From Anopheles merus (Eukaryota; Arthropoda; Insecta; Diptera; Culicidae), in NCBI RefSeq assembly GCF_017562075.2, contig NC_054083.1, positions 30,847,558-30,911,557 on the forward strand: a stretch of DNA of 64,000 nt, in the 5' to 3' direction. The position numbers were made by a program, and so were the translations under genes. Every line of letters begins with the position of its first letter. Position 1 is the first letter of the stretch. This document shows positions 60,901 to 64,000 of the stretch, in pieces. Below the pieces are notes generated by a model. It was not told where the DNA came from, ran no database searches, and saw nothing but the letters and a program-made list of their open reading frames with translations.

Positions 60901-62996
60901 GGTCACAAACCACCTGCGACAGCTAAAACATCTCCGTGCTTAATGAAGCGTGGCGAAGATGAAATGATTTAAATTACTTGCCTCGATTAAGCATGGACCG
61001 GGGTCAACACGTGCATCGTTGAACGCTTAAAAAGGATTAAGGTACACCCGTACTCACCGTACTTATGCGGCACTAGACCGGTTTATGATGCCTGTTTCAT
61101 ATACCATGCCAACATCCAAAAAAATTACCAACTTTTCGGACAAATCGTTCCGATTTGTTGCGCTGCAAAACAGCAGACGCATCTTCCGCGCTACTTTCAC
61201 CCTTTGAAACGGGATATTTTGTAAACAAAATCGTTAAATGTGGGCATGAGGAGAGGAGGGACCGTTGCAGTCGAGGGCCATTTAAATTAGGTCAAATTTG
61301 TGCACCCATCAGCCCATATCGTTTTGCGGCAAAGTGGTCGACTTGAATTACTTTAGGTCGCAAACTAATGGAGGAAAGTAAGCCGTATCCGTTATCCGAG
61401 AAAACGCCTGGGCTTATGACTTCAATCTTGATGGATTTCTGACGGGGATGAAGTTTACGGTTGCCAACATAAAAAATAAGCCACTCGAATGTGCCTCAAA
61501 AAGAAGACTTTTAAAAATTGCCCAATCATTTCCAAACACAGCTTAACCCGCTGGCTGCGGCCACGGCAGCAGAAGCAGAACCACTGTCTCAAGGATCAAC
61601 GGATCGGGCAACCTCTTCTGTTCGATTTTAATGAGCGGTCTGTCGAGCCCACTGACGGGTCCAAAATTGGCCCTCTCTCTTGCGCGCGCTCGCGCACTCC
61701 TGCGGATTAAGGCGATGGTGCATCCCGGAACAAAAGCGTCCTGCGCGTCCCGAGCGTCCCGTGCGTCCCATCTCCTGGACGGGGTTTTTAGAACGTTTAA
61801 TGGGCAGGTTGCGTAATACGGCCCACTCTATTCCCGTTAGTTTGCGCTGGTTTCCTGCGCAGCGAAAACGGTGCGGCCGCGTGATTTGGCGAATTTGGCC
61901 GCAAAACATAATGCACTTCGATCACATGCGCCCCATTCTATAAAGAAGTGCATCAATTGAATGAGGTGGATTTTCGTGTATTTTTTTTTCGATCGATTTT
62001 TCGTGACGATCGCAGCCTGCAGGTTGGACATTATTACGTTAATCATAAACGCAAACACCGGTACGCATCATCCCCAAAGTGTGGTGGTGTGCTACCTAGG
62101 AGATTGGGAAGCGAGAAGAGGATGCTTTATTTTTGTCGAAAGTCCAAGGATCATTAAACCGAACCCTTCACGCATCACGTTTGGGCGGGCCGGTCATGCC
62201 TGATCATCCCTTGGCGGTTGAGGTAACCTTTCTCCACGTCCGTTCCCCGCCGTGTCACGTTGGAGTGGATTCACGCGCGTACCATCTGGCGCATTCGGTG
62301 GTCCGGCGCATTCAGGGTAATCGTGTACATCGCGTGGAACACGATAATTGGTTTAACAGGGATAGTCGGATTGCTTCCTTCGAGCAGCCAGCAGGCGCTG
62401 AGACGCGTTGCGAGTGTGGACGTCTTGGGGTTGAGGGTTTCGGATTGTATTAAGATTGTGTTGAATTGATATCGTTCGAAGTAGTCGTTCTCCGAGGCGG
62501 AATGTGTATTATTTTGGGATAATTTCAAATTGTAGTATTGTCCATAAAAGTAAATGGTAAATGGGAATTTTCGTAATTTACCGAATGGAGAATATTCTTG
62601 AAGGTTTTAAGACACCTGAAGAATACAGAACACTAGAACAAATAACTAAAAAATTATGAAGAACTCAGTTAACATTAAGACCAAAAAGAATACAGATCCA
62701 AAAGTATAGTTTTTTTTTGCCAAAATCTGCAGATAAAATCAGCAAAGCTATTTAAACATCAAACAACAGGACTTCAAGAATGTCCTACAACTTTCGGCAT
62801 TTCTCTCCAATAATTGAATCAACTAATTTGTGCATTTCTTCACAAAAGTACCAGCTCCTTTCTCTTCAAATGCATTTTCGGTGACAAAAAATTCGCATCA
62901 ACATTGATTTATATCCTTCCAAACGAAGTCATCCCAACGTGTTTTGAGGTCGCTCGCTCCGGTTAGAATCCGACCCTTTGTAAACGCTTTTTGTGT

Positions 62997-62998
<2 letters not shown>
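57943..62998. other. Intergenic region without a supported gene
   Basis: Unique sequence with several short, mutually overlapping ORFs on both strands (densest at about 59780-60480 and 61490-62450), none with domain character. AT-rich at about 60480-60900 and 62470-62900. No RNA gene recognised. Confidence 0.45.

Positions 62999-62999
<1 letters not shown>

Positions 63000-63042
<43 letters not shown>
63000..63042. repeat. (TG)n microsatellite, about 21 units
   Basis: The longest pure TG run in the window. A CA-rich run (63121-63145) lies about 80 bp downstream and could pair with it. Confidence 0.95.
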
Positions 63043-63044
<2 letters not shown>

Positions 63045-63270
63045 ACAATTGACAAGGGAGGGTCATTGGCTGAAATCGGCATTGTCATCGGAATGAAAAG
63101 AAAACTTCCTTACATCCCCGAACACACACATACACACACACACACGGGGCGTAAAGGTTTGGAATTGTTGTGTTTCAATTTGAAGCGAAAATAAACACAC
63201 GAAAAACCATTTCCTTCCGATCCGCTTCCCATCATCTCTCCGCTACGTGACTTGTCAAGGATGGTCAAGG

Positions 63271-63459
63271 ATGATGTGCCTGGCTTTTGCAATCGTGCTG
63301 CTGCTGCTGCTGCTACTGCACGGTGTCAATGCATTTCCGGATGCTTCCGGGAGGGGATCAATCACGGTTAAGAATTGGCCAATTTCGTTCAATTTCCTGT
63401 TGGGGTGTGGAAGACACAATTTTTACACAATGATCGTTCGCAGACGTGTGCTGGAATAA
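63271..63459 (+). CDS. Candidate small secreted peptide or signal-peptide exon
   Basis: The ORF is 62 codons from ATG 63271 (a second ATG follows directly at 63274). The N-terminus reads MMCLAFAIVLLLLLLLHGVN and is followed by AFPDASGRGS, a textbook signal peptide with likely cleavage after VNA. The remainder has no known domain. A possible weak donor (GTTAAG, 63368) right after the signal peptide would make this a first coding exon. Caution: the leucine run comes from a CTG microsatellite, so the hydrophobic stretch may be chance. I recognise no family. Confidence 0.3.
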   Translation: MMCLAFAIVLLLLLLLHGVNAFPDASGRGSITVKNWPISFNFLLGCGRHNFYTMIVRRRVLE

Positions 63460-64000
63460 GACATGAATTTGAGGCCCGAGAAATTGTTTGTTTAGGGCAA
63501 AGATCATGTCCTCCGGGGAGGTCCTCAATTTCCGGTGGTGCGAAATGGGGTTTAGGGTTGAGCTGAAGTTTGTAAACAATTTTACAATTCAATACTGAAG
63601 AGCAGTATTACCGCTAAGCTGGGGTGGAATTTTTATATGGAGAAGATGAAGTTTATTTTATTTTGTTAGCAATTTAATCAGATGCCTTCACACTCACAGT
63701 CAGTGATGTAATAATATTGATGATCAAAATCCTGTTATATTCAGGAAGCAATAAAAATCCATGCCAAAACAGATTGTCGTAATATTTCTGGTATTTTCTT
63801 ACTTAAAATTGCGTAAAAATTGTTAAAAATTGATTAATTATGTACAAACATTAATGCTTATATTGATATTGTCATTATGATTCTAGTTGTCTTGAATTGT
63901 CTACGATTCTTAACATTTTCTTCCTTCAAGTCACAGTTTTTTCTCTCTGTGTAACTGAAAGCTTTTTAATCTTGTCTTAAGATACGTGGCAAAGGATTGT
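63460..64000. other. Non-coding right edge
   Basis: Unique, increasingly AT-rich sequence; no supported gene or repeat seen. Confidence 0.45.

Overview
The window looks like a dipteran nuclear genome, most likely a mosquito (Anopheles is my best guess). That rests on a Smaug orthologue with GC-rich, homopolymer-laden exons, short introns with GT/AG borders, and long AT-rich non-coding stretches full of TG/CA microsatellites. The species call is inference.

Layout. Positions 1-3497 hold the 3' part of a plus-strand smaug (smg) gene in three coding exons: SAM RNA-binding domain, PHAT-like region and conserved C-terminus. About 4.3 kb of UTR-like sequence follows. Positions 7773-30794 form one 23-kb unit that I interpret as a giant non-autonomous hAT-like transposon. 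It has an exact 8-bp target-site duplication (GATATATC at 7765-7772 and 30795-30802), imperfect terminal inverted repeats starting CAG, and related ~200-bp sequences at both ends. Almost all of its interior is a 22-kb minisatellite of about 1,040 copies of a 21-bp unit. The unit length is a multiple of three and the unit has no stop codon in any frame, so very long open frames run on both strands; I regard these as artefacts. A 100-base assembly gap (20598-20697) lies inside the array.

From 30803 to about 53.6 kb I find no convincing gene, only AT-rich non-coding DNA, microsatellites, a diverged ~160-220 bp tandem repeat (34345-35030) and a small two-copy repeat (40215-40330). A second well-supported gene lies at 54718-56305 on the plus strand. 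Its five coding exons give a 251-residue protein with seven C2H2 zinc fingers, built by an internal exon-pair duplication in which every junction is phase 1. Its 3' UTR probably runs to a poly(A) signal at 57937. The remainder to 64000 is non-coding apart from a weak candidate signal-peptide ORF at 63271-63459.

The two genes show no evident functional link. Smaug is a cytoplasmic regulator of mRNA translation and decay; the zinc-finger protein is a probable nuclear DNA-binding factor. The most unusual object is the satellite-filled transposon between them.
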